Assembly (NCBI GenBank): GCA_016703325.1
Contig: JADJCH010000008.1
Span: 1 to 64,000 of the forward strand
Reading direction: 5' to 3'
Source: Burkholderiales bacterium
Lineage (GTDB): Bacteria; Pseudomonadota; Gammaproteobacteria; Burkholderiales; Burkholderiaceae_C
Length of the DNA: 64,000 nt
Below, in pieces: positions 8,955 to 18,459 of the stretch (the first letter of the stretch is position 1; each line of letters starts with the position of its first letter). Made by a program: the position numbers and the translations under genes. Under the pieces are notes generated by a model. That model was not told where the DNA came from. It saw only the letters and a list, made by a program, of their open reading frames with translations, and did not search any database.

Positions 8955-9752
8955 TCAGCCCGGTACCAGCGACCTGGCGAGTTCGACGTCCAGCCGCTCC
9001 ATCGCGTCCAGCGCTGTGGCAGCGGCCGCCTGACTGCGCAGGCGCTGTGCCTCGGCCCGGCGGGAGGGGCCGTAGAGCAGCTCCATCGCGCGGGCCCATT
9101 CGACCGCGAAGATGGCCGAATCCGGCACCAGCTCCAGCGCCCGCCGGCAGTGCGCCGCCGCGCCGTCCCGGGTGGCGCCGTAACTGAGCCGGCCCACCAG
9201 TGCCCCCACCTTGTCGATCACCTCGGCCTGGAAGGCGCCCAGCGCACAGTGGGCGTCGGCATGCCGCTCGTCGATCTCCAGCGCCCGCTCCAGCGCGGCA
9301 CGGATGCGCCCACCCAGGCCCTGCGCCAGCGCCTGCACCACGGAGATGCCCTGGCTGTAGCGGCCCAGCGCGTAGGCTTCCAGGTAGAAGGCGTTGGCGT
9401 CGGTCGGGCGGGCCTTCTGCTGTTCGGCACAGCGCCGGGCCACTGCCTGGAGCCGCTCCAGGCGGGCGGCCGGATCGGTCTCCAGGTAGTGGGCGTGGAT
9501 CATTGCGGCCTTGTGGGCGGCGTTCCAGCCGTCCATGCCCAGCGCCAGCCCGGCCTCGCAGGCGGACTGGAAGTCACCGGCGTGGTGCAGCCGCCAGGCC
9601 TCCAGCACGGCGGGCTGCTGCGGCAGCGGCTCGCAGTCGCCGCGGTGCAGCTGGGCCCAGTGCTTGCGCAGCGCCGCAGCGCTGTAGTGGTAGCTCTTGT
9701 CCGGATGGGGAAAAGCGGCCCAGGCCGGGCCGGCGGCGTGGGAGGAAGTCAT
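8955..9752 (-). CDS. TPR-like repeat protein of unknown function
   Basis: 265 residues from ATG 9752, AGAGG 11 nt upstream. The protein is helical and Ala/Leu-rich, with tetratricopeptide-like helical pairs such as LEAWRLHHAGDFQSACEAGLALG and RAALERALEIDERHADAHCALGAF. No signal peptide or membrane segment is seen. It lies 29 bp downstream of the TetR regulator gene, and that gene follows the patatin gene, so the three probably form one transcript. The function is unknown. Confidence 0.75.
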   Translation of the reverse strand: MTSSHAAGPAWAAFPHPDKSYHYSAAALRKHWAQLHRGDCEPLPQQPAVLEAWRLHHAGDFQSACEAGLALGMDGWNAAHKAAMIHAHYLETDPAARLERLQAVARRCAEQQKARPTDANAFYLEAYALGRYSQGISVVQALAQGLGGRIRAALERALEIDERHADAHCALGAFQAEVIDKVGALVGRLSYGATRDGAAAHCRRALELVPDSAIFAVEWARAMELLYGPSRRAEAQRLRSQAAAATALDAMERLDVELARSLVPG

Positions 9753-9781
9753 GGAATCGATGCCTCTCGGTCCGGCGGGTT

Positions 9782-10453
9782 TCAGGTCGCTCCGTCCGGC
9801 AGGTAACGCTGCGCGAGCTGTTCGAACAGCTCGCGGGACCGCCCGACCAGGTAGGGTGCGGCCAGCGACATCACATGGAAGGCCCCGCGCCCCAGTGCGG
9901 CGGCATCCACCGGCCGCCGCGGCTCCCGCACGAACTCGAAGTTCAGCCAGTAGGTGGCCGTCATGGTCATGGTCACCGCCAGGCTGTGGATCTCGCCGCG
10001 GCTGGCGCGCATCTGCCCGGAGGCAACCAGCCCGTCGCAGATCAGCTCGGCGGTGTGGATCTGGTGGCGCAGGATGCGCTGGAAGTGCGTCTCCAGCAGC
10101 CGGTTGCGCGAGATCAGCTCGGTCAGGTCGCGGTAGAGGAAGCGGTAGTCCCACACCGACTCGAGCACCAGGTGCAGGAAAAGCCAGACGTCCTCCACAT
10201 CCGGCAGGCGGCGCTCGGGTGCGGCCAGGGTGTCCTCGATGCGGCGCTCGAAGTCGGCGAACAGGGACTCGATGATCTCGTCCTTGCTGCGGAAGTGGTA
10301 GTACAGGTTGCCCGGGCTGATGCCCAGATCGTCGGAGATCAGCTGGGTGGTGACGTTGGGTTCGCCGTACTCGTTGAACAGGCGCAGCGAGGCCTCCAGG
10401 ATGCGCTCGCGGGTGCGGCGCGGCGGTTTGCGTGCGGCGTTCTTGTCACCCAT
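9782..10453 (-). CDS. TetR/AcrR-family transcriptional regulator
   Basis: 223 residues. The N-terminal helix-turn-helix is clear: RERILEASLRLFNEYGEPNVTTQLISDDLGISPGNLYYHFRSKDEIIESLF, residues about 14-66. The C-terminal ligand domain is helical and rich in aromatic and His residues (WLFLHLVLESVWDYRFLYRD). Regulators of this kind repress until a small, often lipid-like, ligand binds. It lies 12 bp after the patatin gene and just before a TPR gene, suggesting control of lipid or granule-related functions (inference). Confidence 0.92.
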   Translation of the reverse strand: MGDKNAARKPPRRTRERILEASLRLFNEYGEPNVTTQLISDDLGISPGNLYYHFRSKDEIIESLFADFERRIEDTLAAPERRLPDVEDVWLFLHLVLESVWDYRFLYRDLTELISRNRLLETHFQRILRHQIHTAELICDGLVASGQMRASRGEIHSLAVTMTMTATYWLNFEFVREPRRPVDAAALGRGAFHVMSLAAPYLVGRSRELFEQLAQRYLPDGAT

Positions 10454-10465
10454 GCGATGTGTCCC

Positions 10466-11767
10466 TCAGGCCAAGGGCCGGGCAGGTTCGGTCGATGCGG
10501 CACGCAGCCGGCTCAGCGCCCGGGCCAGTTCATCCAGCGTGTCCGACAGCTGCAGTGCGGTGTGGCCCATGGCCCCGGCGCGGCGGCGCTTCAGGCCACC
10601 CAGGGCGCGGCGCAGCGAACGATCCGGGTCGCGCAGCAGATCCTCGCGCAGGCGGATGCCGTGGCGCGCCAGCCGCGGGGCCAGCTCGTCGCGGCGGCGC
10701 AGCAGCTCCTCCCGCGTACGGTGGTACGCATGCTCGGACAGCCACTGCCGCCCTGCATAGCTGAACATGTTGGTGAAGAACATGTCGTCGTCGTCCGGAC
10801 TGGGTTCGAACAGCAGCACGTCGGCGTCCTTGTACTCGTGTTCGTACTTGGCGATGCCCACCTGCAGTCGGGAGTGGATGATGGTGCGGAAGGTCTGCGC
10901 CAGCACCACCGGCAAACCGCCATTGACGAGCTGGCGTTCGTGATGGTGGCCGAGTTCGGCCGCCCGCGGCGCGTTGTACGGCACCAGCGGGTTGATGCAG
11001 ATCACCAGCTGCGCCCCCTCCTTGAGCGCCACCGAGGCGTGCAGCGTCTTGGTCAGCGCCCCGTCCACGTACCAGCGCCCGTCGATCGGCACCGGCGGGT
11101 ACAGCCCCGGCAGCGCCGCACTGGCCTGCACCGCGGTGGAAATGGGCACCTGGTCGTGGCCCGCCGAGCCAAAGGCCACCGCAGCGCCCGAGTCCAGGTC
11201 GGTGGCGATCAGGTAGAGGCGGTGGCGCAACGCTCGGAAGTCGTTGCTGCGCCCGGGCGCGTCGAAAAGGCGACGCATCATCTCGTCGAGGCCGCGGTTG
11301 TCGAACAGCCCCGCCGGCAGCACCCGGGCCACCCGCTCGAGGGAGGCGAAGAAGCCCTTGCGCAGCGGATCGGCCGCGTAGTCGCGCAACGACTCCCACA
11401 CCAGCCGCGGCGCCTGGGCCAGCCGCCGGGCGTACTCCGGCAGGGCCGGCTTGAGCAGCATCGCGGGGTCGAAGGGATGCTCGGCGGACTCGCTGTCGAT
11501 GAACATGCGGCAGATGGCGGCGGGCGTCATGCCGTTGGCCAGGCCGGCTGCGATCAACCCGCCGGCGCTCACGCCGACGTAGATGTCCATCTCGTTGAGG
11601 TCCAACCCCTCCAGCGACTCGGCCAGCGCGGCCAGGGTGCCGATCTCGTAGATCGCCCCCAGTGGCCCGCCGCCCGCCAGGGCCAGGGCACGGCGCGGTC
11701 GCGGGCCCGGAGTCGCAGCCCGGATCGGGGTCGAGGTCGGGGTCGGCTGGGGGGACGATCGACTCAT
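10466..11767 (-). CDS. Patatin-like phospholipase (DUF3336-lacking type)
   Basis: 433 residues from ATG 11767, with GGAG 6 nt upstream. The serine-aspartate dyad is visible: the oxyanion loop AGGGPLGAIYEIG (residues 31-43), nucleophile S67 in GVSAGG, and D235 in YVDGALTK. This family hydrolyses acyl ester bonds of phospholipids or, in some bacteria, polyhydroxyalkanoate. An N-terminal Ser/Thr/Pro linker precedes the domain. The C-terminal tail (RALGGLKRRRAGAMGHTALQL...) is helical and basic. It sits between a phasin and a TetR gene, so a role at PHA granules or membrane lipid turnover is plausible. Confidence 0.88.
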   Translation of the reverse strand: MSRSSPQPTPTSTPIRAATPGPRPRRALALAGGGPLGAIYEIGTLAALAESLEGLDLNEMDIYVGVSAGGLIAAGLANGMTPAAICRMFIDSESAEHPFDPAMLLKPALPEYARRLAQAPRLVWESLRDYAADPLRKGFFASLERVARVLPAGLFDNRGLDEMMRRLFDAPGRSNDFRALRHRLYLIATDLDSGAAVAFGSAGHDQVPISTAVQASAALPGLYPPVPIDGRWYVDGALTKTLHASVALKEGAQLVICINPLVPYNAPRAAELGHHHERQLVNGGLPVVLAQTFRTIIHSRLQVGIAKYEHEYKDADVLLFEPSPDDDDMFFTNMFSYAGRQWLSEHAYHRTREELLRRRDELAPRLARHGIRLREDLLRDPDRSLRRALGGLKRRRAGAMGHTALQLSDTLDELARALSRLRAASTEPARPLA

Positions 11768-11815
11768 GCGGGGCTCCAAGGCAAAGCGGAAGGATGAGGC
11801 GGCACGCAAAAATCA

Positions 11816-11839
11816 ACGGCCCCGCCAGAGCGGGGCCGT
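11816..11839 (-). terminator. Terminator downstream of the phasin gene
   Basis: A perfect 10-bp stem ACGGCCCCGC / GCGGGGCCGT with a 4-nt loop is followed on the minus strand by TTGATTTTTG. It lies 98 bp after the phasin stop and just before the patatin start, so the patatin operon probably has its own promoter nearby. Confidence 0.7.
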
Positions 11840-11937
11840 CGGATCAGCGGATCAGGGGTCAGACCCTGCGGGAAGGCGTCGGCACTCAGGCAGGGTTCCG
11901 GCGCTTTAGGTGGCCCCTCAGTCGCTCAGGCGGCGGC

Positions 11938-12501
11938 TTACTCGGCGGCCGCCGGCTTGGCCGCCTTCGTGCTGCGGCGGGCCGGCTTCTTGGCCACAGC
12001 GGCTTGCACTGGTGCGACCACGGCCTCTTCGACGGCTTCCGTGACCGCTTCGGCCACCGCTTCAGCGGCCTTGCGCACCCGCTTCGGGGCGGCCTTGACC
12101 GCCTTGACGGCCTTCTCGACCACGATCGGCGTGCCGCCGTTGAGTTTCTCCACCTCGGTGGTCAGCACCGCCACCCGGGCGGCCAGGTCTTCGATGTCCG
12201 ATTTGGTCGGCACGCCCAGACTGTTGAGGGCCTTGGAGACGCGGTTCTCGAACACCTGCTCCAGCTTGTCCCAGGTGCCGGTGGCCTTGGCGGCCATTTC
12301 GGCCACCTTGTCTTCGGCGACCTTGCGGGTCTTGGCCTGGATGGCTTCGCCTTCACGCACCAGGGCGTCGAAGACCTTGTTGCCTTCCTCCTGGGCCTTG
12401 CCGTAGGCGCCGAGTCCGGCCAACCAGATCTGCTGGGCGCTGTCGCGGATGGTGGTGGCGAGCTGGTTGTCAACAACGAGGGTCTTGAGCTTCTTGGCCA
12501 T
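11938..12501 (-). CDS. Phasin of the PhaF/PhaI type (PHA granule-associated)
   Basis: 187 residues. Residues 1-115 are the amphipathic helical phasin domain: IRDSAQQIWLAGLGAYGKAQEEG near the start, then VFDALVREGEAI and WDKLEQVFENRVSKALNSLG. The tail from about 130 is Ala/Lys-rich (KAAPKRVRKAAEAVAEAV, ending KPARRSTKAAKPAAAE), like the histone-H1-like DNA-binding tail of PhaF. Such proteins coat PHA granules and tether them to the nucleoid. A strong terminator follows. It is unrelated in sequence to the second phasin at 33.4 kb. Confidence 0.88.
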   Translation of the reverse strand: MAKKLKTLVVDNQLATTIRDSAQQIWLAGLGAYGKAQEEGNKVFDALVREGEAIQAKTRKVAEDKVAEMAAKATGTWDKLEQVFENRVSKALNSLGVPTKSDIEDLAARVAVLTTEVEKLNGGTPIVVEKAVKAVKAAPKRVRKAAEAVAEAVTEAVEEAVVAPVQAAVAKKPARRSTKAAKPAAAE

Positions 12502-12801
12502 GAGGTTCTCCAGGGGTCAGGTGAGGTGTGGGGCGGATCGGGTGGCGCCGGCTTGTCGCTGCAGGACACCGAACCGCTCGGCATGGAAGTCACTGTAGAG
12601 GTCTTGTTTAGAGAAAACACACTAAACATGCTCAAGTGCTGAGCCAGTGGGTCCACGACACGGGCTGGCCCGCCCTCCGGACCCACCCTGATCTGTCACC
12701 TGCCGGACAGGCGGCGCAACGTCGGGCGCCGGATCATTCCGCCGCAGCGGCTGCGCCCCCAGGCGCTGCGATGCCCTCCTTCTTCAGCCGTTCCCCGCCC
12801 C
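12502..12801. other. Intergenic region between phasin and flavin dehydrogenase
   Basis: This divergent 300-bp region contains a locally AT-rich patch with a 6-bp inverted repeat GTTTAG (12606-12611) and CTAAAC (12622-12627), probably near the phasin promoter. Nothing else is recognised. Confidence 0.35.
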
Positions 12802-14430
12802 ATGAACCAGCCCAGCAGCAGCGACGTCCTCGTCATCGGCGGGGGCCTGGCCGGCATCGTCACCGCGCTCGACAGCCTGCGCGCCGGCCTGTCCGTCACG
12901 CTGGTGGACCGGGATACGCCGGAGCGTTTCGGCGGCCTGGCACTCTGGGCCTTCGGCGGCATGGCGCTGGTGGGCACACCGCTGCAGGCGCGCATGAAGA
13001 TCCCGGACGGCCCGGAGCGGGCGCTGCGCGACTGGCTGCGCTTTGGTGAGATCGACCCTGCCGACCCGGCCAACACCCACCGCCTGCAATGGGCCCGCCA
13101 CTATGTGGAGCGCTCGCGCAGCGAGGTGTACGACTGGCTGGTGGCCGAGGGGCTGAAGTTCATGCCCGCGGTGAACTGGGTGGAACGCGGCCGCCTGGGT
13201 GAAGGCAACAGCCTGCCGCGGTACCACATCGTCTGGGGCACGGCGCGGGAGTTGACGCGCTGCCTGATCGCCGCGCTGCAGCGGGCCGACAGCGGTGGGC
13301 GGCTGCGGCTGTTGCACCGCCACCGGGTCACTGCGCTGGAGACCTCGGCCGGGCAACTCACTGGCGCCTGGGCGGTGGATGACGCCAGCGGGGCCGAGCG
13401 GCGGCTGCGCGCCGCCCAGGTGGTGCTGGCCACCGGCGGCATCAACGGCTCGCACGAGCAGGCCCGCGCGCACTGGCCGGCCGACCGGCCGCAGCCAGCC
13501 GCCATGCTCAACGGCGCGCACCCGTTTGCGGACGGCCGCCTGCACCATTGCGCGGCCGAGCAACTGGGCGCGCGGCTGACGCACCTGGGCGAGATGTGGA
13601 ACTACGCGGCCGGTTTCCCCCACCCCTTCCCGCACTTCGAGGGGCACGGCCTGTCCGCCATCCCCAGCAAATCGGCCCTGTGGCTGGACCACCGCGGCCA
13701 GCGCATCGGCCCGGAGCCGCTGGTCACCGGCTTCGACACCCACTGGCTCTGCCAGCGTGTGGCCGAGCAGGAGCGCCCCTGGACCTGGCACCTGTTGAAC
13801 TGGCGCATCGCGGCCAAGGAGTTCGCCATCTCCGGGGCGGAGCACAACCCGCGCATCCGCGACCGGCAGTTCCCCGCCTTCCTGAAGGAGACGCTGCTGG
13901 GCAACCACCGCCTGCTGCGGCAGATGCAGCAGGAGAGCCCACACTTCCTGGTCGATGACACCCTGGCCGGCCTGACCCAGCGCATGAACGCGCTGACCGG
14001 CACGCCGGACGTGCGGCCCGAGGTGCTGCAGGCCACCGCGGACGCCTTCGACGCCAACTTCGCGCGCGGCGGCTCGCTGCACAACGACGACCAGATCCGC
14101 CTCATCCTGCATGCCCGCCAGTGGGGGCCGGACCGGCTGCGCACCTGCAAGCCCGCCCCGCTGCAGCAGCGCGGTGCCGGGCCCTACATCGCCATCCAGA
14201 TGCAGCTCATCACCCGCAAGAGCCTGGGCGGGCTGCAGACCGACCTGCAAAGCCGTGTGCTGGATGCGCAGGGCCAGCCCCTCCGGCCCCACGCCGGGGG
14301 GGGGGGGGGGCGGCGCCGGCGGGGGGCGCCAGCGGCAAACGCGAGGGAGGCCCCCTGCCCGGGCGCCTCCCCCGGGCGGCGGCGGCCGGGGGGGGGCGGG
14401 CGGGGCCCGCGGCGGCGCCGCCTCCTCCCA
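12802..14430 (+). pseudogene. FAD-binding dehydrogenase (PRK12834-like), 3' end corrupted and cut by the intron
   Basis: The protein starts MNQPSSSDVLVIGGGLAGIV (Rossmann GxGxxG for FAD) and matches the KSTD-like FAD-binding dehydrogenase family for about 490 residues: LALWAFGGMALV, RYHIVWGTARELTR, VVLATGGINGSHEQ, and LITRKSLGGLQTDLQSRVLD. The family normally ends with GLYAxGExAGFGGGG and a LEGTFLxGC segment, about 45 residues. Here, from about 14283, the sequence becomes G-rich and frame-shifted, with only a ghost of that ending (GCCAGCGGCAAACG at 14330-14343). The gene then abuts the intron 3' end at 14431. The open frame continues to 16326 through the intron but that part is not this protein. 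The FAD C-terminal contact is therefore missing. Confidence 0.75.
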
Positions 14431-14470
14431 GTCAGAGTAGAAATGCCAGTCACCCGACACCCCCTTCACA

Positions 14471-14503
14471 GATCCGTACGTGCGGAGCTACCGCATACGG
14501 CTC
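14471..14503 (-). ncRNA. Group II intron domain V hairpin
   Basis: On the minus strand this 33-nt segment begins GAGCCGTATGCGG and ends CCGCACGTACGGATC, the typical domain V hairpin with the AGC catalytic triad at positions 2-4. The reverse transcriptase stop codon (14490-14488) lies inside it, as seen in related introns. Confidence 0.85.
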
Positions 14504-15996
14504 CTGCCTTGGGTGATGACGATCAGACGTTGGTTCGGGTAGGGATGGTGGATTCGAACAGGAGGCAGCCAGTGGGCGATGAGCTTGTACATGCGTTTCC
14601 ACGTCAGGTGCTTGGCCTGGCTGCGCCTGCACAGCGTGCGATGCCACAGCCTTGCCACCTGGAAGCGGAACGTTGCCAGCCGCGCCCCGTTGCAGGGCAC
14701 GCCGAAGTAGCGCGCATGCCCACCCACCACCGAGCGCAGGTACTGGCCCTGCTCGGCGATAGGGCGGTGCATGCGCCTTCGCAGCTCATCCTTGACCGCA
14801 TGCAGCTTGGCACGCAGCCGCTTGGCACTGGTCACGCGCAGAACCATGAACTTGCCTGCCCGGGTCTTGCCGCAACAGTGCGTGAAGCCCAGGAAGTCGA
14901 AGGTCTGCGCCTTGCCTTGTCCTGCACGGCGTCGGTTGTCCTGGGCAAAGCGCCCGAACTCGATCAGCCGTGTCTTGTCGGGATGCAGCTTGAGCCCGAA
15001 CTGCTCCAGCCTTTGCGCCACCGCACGCTCGAAGCGCTCGGCATCGCTCTTGAACTGGAACCCGGCCACCCAGTCATCGGCATACCGCACGATGACCACG
15101 TCGCCACGGGCGTGGCGCTCCCGCCACTGTTTCCCCCACAGGTCGAACGCGTAGTGCAGGTAGATGTTGGCCAGCAGCGGACTGATGCTGCCTCCTTGCA
15201 CCGTGCCCTGCTCGCTTTGCGTTCGCCTGCCCTCTTCCAGCACACCGGCGTTGAGCCATTTACGGATCAAGCGCACGATGGCCCCATCGGCTACCCGGTG
15301 TTCGATGAACTTGATCAGCCAGTCGTGCTCGATCGTGTCGAAGAACTTGCTGATGTCCGCATCGAGCACCCAGTTCACCTTGCGTGTGCTGACCCCGACT
15401 GCCACGGCGTCGAGCGCGTTGTGCGCGCTCTTGCCGGGTCGAAAGCCGTAGCTGAACCCGAGGAAATCCTGTTCGTAGATGGCGTTGAGTACCTCGACTG
15501 TGGCACGTTGGACGATCTTGTCCTCCAGCGCCGGGATGCCCAGGGGGCGTTTGCTCCCGTCGGCTTTGTCGATGTACGCCCTGCGCACAGGCTTGGCGTG
15601 GTAGCCGCCTCGGGCCAGCCGCACGGACAGGTCCAGCAAGTTGTCTTGCAGGTCCTGCCCGTACTGGGCCCACGTCTGACCGTCCACCCCGGGGGCCGCG
15701 TCGCGCCGCAGCGCTTGGTAGGCCGCCTGCAGGCGCTCGGGCGCGTAGACGTGGTGCATCAGCGTGGTGAACCGGGCACCCCGGTCGCCTCTGGCCGTCT
15801 GTCGTATGCCATCGAGCGCGCTTTGCACGTCATACGCCCGGCCCGGTGTCCGGCGCGTGTGCGCTTCGATGGCATTCCCCTTGGCTCGCGGCCTTCCCTC
15901 CACCGCCTCCGCCGCCATGGGGATTGCACCCACGGCCTTGTTCGGCAGCTTCTTCGGTACTACGCCCCGATCCGACTTCCCGCTCCGATCGCTCAT
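14488..15996 (-). CDS. ltrA: Group II intron-encoded reverse transcriptase/maturase (no endonuclease domain)
   Basis: 502 residues. Reverse transcriptase blocks are present in order: DAAPGVDGQTWAQY, GSKRPLGIPALEDKIVQRA, FGFRPGKSAHNALD-like SYGFRPGKSAHNALD, VLDADISKFFDTIEHDWL, GTVQGGSISPLLANIYLHY, and the catalytic YADD (VRYADDWVAGF). The maturase (thumb/X) domain follows (FDFLGFTHCCGKT ... RLRAKLHAVKDELRRRMH). The protein ends GRSRMR inside domain V and has no HNH endonuclease, so retrohoming would use replication-fork priming (family knowledge). All catalytic residues are intact, so the intron may be active. It splices the intron RNA and copies it into new sites. Confidence 0.95.
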   Translation of the reverse strand: MSDRSGKSDRGVVPKKLPNKAVGAIPMAAEAVEGRPRAKGNAIEAHTRRTPGRAYDVQSALDGIRQTARGDRGARFTTLMHHVYAPERLQAAYQALRRDAAPGVDGQTWAQYGQDLQDNLLDLSVRLARGGYHAKPVRRAYIDKADGSKRPLGIPALEDKIVQRATVEVLNAIYEQDFLGFSYGFRPGKSAHNALDAVAVGVSTRKVNWVLDADISKFFDTIEHDWLIKFIEHRVADGAIVRLIRKWLNAGVLEEGRRTQSEQGTVQGGSISPLLANIYLHYAFDLWGKQWRERHARGDVVIVRYADDWVAGFQFKSDAERFERAVAQRLEQFGLKLHPDKTRLIEFGRFAQDNRRRAGQGKAQTFDFLGFTHCCGKTRAGKFMVLRVTSAKRLRAKLHAVKDELRRRMHRPIAEQGQYLRSVVGGHARYFGVPCNGARLATFRFQVARLWHRTLCRRSQAKHLTWKRMYKLIAHWLPPVRIHHPYPNQRLIVITQGRSRMR

Positions 15997-16390
15997 CGTC
16001 GTACGCCCTCAGGCTTCACGATGCGCTCTGCAGCCTCTGTCGCCTCACGGCGGGGTGCAGAAGGATGCGGGATCTCCCGGTTCCCGTGCGAAGTGTTTCC
16101 GCGCATGCGCGGGGTCTGTGACCGCGCGGGGTCCGAAGCTGCCTCGCCAATGCGGCAGCCCCGGTGTGGCCTTCGGTGCGTCTCCACCACCTCGGCACCC
16201 CGGTCGTCCCGGGACCGAAGTCCCGGGGCATGTATTTCGCGGCTCAATACCCGGCCTGCGCGTACCCCTGTCAACGCTTCGCCCACGCCCTTACGGACGT
16301 ACACGCATGACTCGGGGCCGCCGTAGCTGGCTAAGCCTTCAACGTATGACTCTTTCATTCACAACACTTCGCCGGTTTTGACCGGCGCAC

Positions 16391-17791
16391 GCCCGCAAGG
16401 GCAAGGTGCCGGTGCTCAACATCGTCGGCGACCATGCCCGCTCCCACGTGCCCTACGACGCCCAGCTGCAGTCGGACATCGAGACCGTGGCCCGCAACGT
16501 CTCCCCCGGCTTCGTGCGCACCTCGCAAAGCACCGCCGAGCTCTGCCGGGACGCGGTGGACGCCCTCACCGCCGCGCGTGGCCTGCCCGGCCAGGTGGCC
16601 ACCCTGATCCTGCCAGCCGACGTGTCCTGGGGCGACGGTGGCCAGAGCGCGCCGCCCCCACCCCTGCCCCAGCCGCTGCCGGCGGACGACGCCACCGTGC
16701 AGCGCATCGCCCAGGCCCTCCGCAGCGGCGAGCCCAGCGCGCTGCTGCTGGGCGGTCTCGCACTGCGGGAGCCCGCCCTGCTGGCCGCGGCGAAGGTGGC
16801 GGCGCACTGCGGCGTCAAGCTGCTGGCGGAGGTCTTCCCCACCCGGCTGGAGCGCGGCGCGGGCCTGCCCGCGGTGGAGCGCATCGCCTACCTGGCGGAG
16901 CTGGCGGGCGTGCAGCTGAGCGGCCTGCGCCACCTGGTGCTGGTGGACGCCAAGTCGCCGGTGTCCTTCTTCGCTTACCCCGGCAAGGCCAGCGACCTGG
17001 TGCCGCCGGGCTGCCAGGTGCACACCCTGTCCGCCCCGGACCAGGACGCCACCGCCAGCCTGGGCCACTTGGTGCACGCCCTGCAGGCCGGCCCGGCCCG
17101 CCCTGCCCTGCAGCCCGCTGCCCGCCCCGGCCGGCCACGCGGCCGGCTCACCGCGCCCAAGGTCTGCAAGGCGCTGGGGCACCTGCTGCCGGAGGGCGCC
17201 ATCCTGATCGACGAAGCCATCACCTCCGGCTTGATGCTCTCCGCCCTCACCGCCGGCGCGCCCCGCCACGACCTGATCACCCTCACCGGCGGCGCCATCG
17301 GCCAGGGCCTGCCCAACGCGGTGGGCGCCGCCATCGCCTGCCCGGACCGCCCGGTGATCGCGCTGGTCGGCGACGGCAGCAGCATGTACACCCTGCAGGC
17401 GCTGTGGACGATGGCGCGCGAGCGGCTCAACGTCACCACCGTCATCTTCAACAACGCCTCCTACTCGGTGCTCAACGTCGAGCTGGAACGCGTGGGCGCC
17501 CAGCGCATCGGCCCCAAGGCCCGCTCGCAATTGGACCTGCACGGCCCGGTGCTGAACTTCGTGCAACTGGCCCAGGGCATGGGCGTGCCAGCCCAGCGCT
17601 GCAGCACCGCCGACGACTTCGTCAACGCTTTCCAACGCGCGCTGGCCGAACCGGGCCCCCACCTGATCGAAGCCATGGTGCCGGAATCCCTCAGCGGCCT
17701 GAAACGCCGCATCCTCCCCTGGCTCCTGCGCTCCCTGCCCAGCCTGCCACCGGGGGTGGCGCGCACGCTCAAGCGCAAGATTGCGCCTTGA
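16391..17791 (+). pseudogene. Acetolactate-synthase-like TPP enzyme, 5' end missing
   Basis: Immediately after the intron boundary the frame reads ARKGKVPVLNIVGDHARSH, which corresponds to about residue 95 of acetolactate-synthase/benzoylformate-decarboxylase-like enzymes (NARRAxTPVLNIVGDHA). The central domain and the TPP-binding domain are intact, including VGDGSSMYTLQALW and IFNNASYSVLNVE (the GDG-x-NN motif). The missing N-terminus carries the catalytic glutamate that activates TPP, so the protein cannot be active unless the front part is elsewhere. A GTG at 16406 could start a 461-residue fragment. The C-terminal tail KRRILPWLLRSLPSLPPGVARTLKRKI is repeated in degenerate form 0.7 kb downstream. 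Confidence 0.8.
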
Positions 17792-17864
17792 GGAGCCAGC
17801 GAGCTGGATCGGGTCGCCTCCAACGGGCTCACCTTGCCGCGAACAGCTCTCGCCGTGCGGCGGT

Positions 17865-18332
17865 TCAGAGGCCCAGTTCAGCGTCGATGCGCGCGAGTTC
17901 GTCCAACGCGGCGCTCTGGCGGGCATGCTGCTGTTGGTCAAAGCGCAGCAGGTCCTCCAACGCGACACGGCGGCGTGTGCCCACCTTGCGGGCGGGCAAC
18001 TTCTGCTCCTCAATGAGTTTCACCACGTAAGGGCGAGAGACGTTGAGGTAGTCGGCCACCTCCTGGGTGGTGAGCTCCGCGTTCTGCGGTAGCAAGGTCA
18101 CATCGCGGCCCTGGCCCAGCTGGGTCAGCATGTCCACCAGCAGGCGCAGGGCGCCGGACGGGATGGCGATCATCTCGTCCGGCTTGTCGTCGGTGACGAG
18201 GCGCAGGGCCGGGACATTCGCGGTGCCGTCATCGGCAGGCAGCAGGCGGGCAAGCTGGACACTGGCTTCGCGGGCCTGCGCGATCTCGTGATCGCTGGAC
18301 AGCCGAGGCGGGCGTCGGCTGGGGGCACTCAT
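17865..18332 (-). CDS. Excisionase-type HTH antitoxin, orphan
   Basis: 155 residues from ATG 18332 with GGAG 8 nt upstream. The C-terminal half holds a MerR/excisionase-like helix-turn-helix: LTTQEVADYLNVSRPYVVKLIEEQKLPARKVGTRRRVALEDLLRF. The layout (LRLVTDDKPDEMIAIPSGALRLLVDMLTQLGQG, then HTH, then a helical tail RQSAALDELARIDAELGL) matches antitoxins that normally precede a PIN-domain ribonuclease toxin. No PIN gene follows: the next sequence is the convergent TPP-enzyme fragment. It may be a leftover antitoxin or act as an anti-addiction factor. Confidence 0.75.
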   Translation of the reverse strand: MSAPSRRPPRLSSDHEIAQAREASVQLARLLPADDGTANVPALRLVTDDKPDEMIAIPSGALRLLVDMLTQLGQGRDVTLLPQNAELTTQEVADYLNVSRPYVVKLIEEQKLPARKVGTRRRVALEDLLRFDQQQHARQSAALDELARIDAELGL

Positions 18333-18459
18333 GGTGGCATCTCCAGATGAGTACCGGGTGATGGTAGTCGACAAGCGAAATGAACGAAACAAACGAAGTC
18401 AACAAAACCAACGCCCGTGCCCACCGCAGCGGCAAACCCACCGCCCGTTGCTGGGCAAC

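Larger units (their letters stand above)
14431..16390 (-). mobile_element. Group II intron
   Basis: The intron runs on the minus strand. Its 5' end is GTGCG at 16390-16386 (consensus GUGYG), followed by structured domain I sequence. The reverse transcriptase is in domain IV. Domain V is at 14503-14471, and a domain VI-like segment ends CTACTCTGAC at 14440-14431. The length is about 1.96 kb. The flanks do not belong to one gene: the 5' exon side is the TPP enzyme (antisense) and the 3' exon side is the damaged end of a flavin dehydrogenase. Boundaries are inferred from motifs, so a few bases of uncertainty remain at the 3' end. Confidence 0.88.

Noticed and set aside
14296..14310. G run as a functional G-quadruplex
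   Set aside because: The tract replaces conserved coding sequence next to a suspect junction, so a sequencing or assembly error is more likely.
14431..16326. 1174-residue plus-strand frame from the flavin dehydrogenase through the intron
   Set aside because: The part after 14430 is antisense to the intron and its reverse transcriptase and has no domain.
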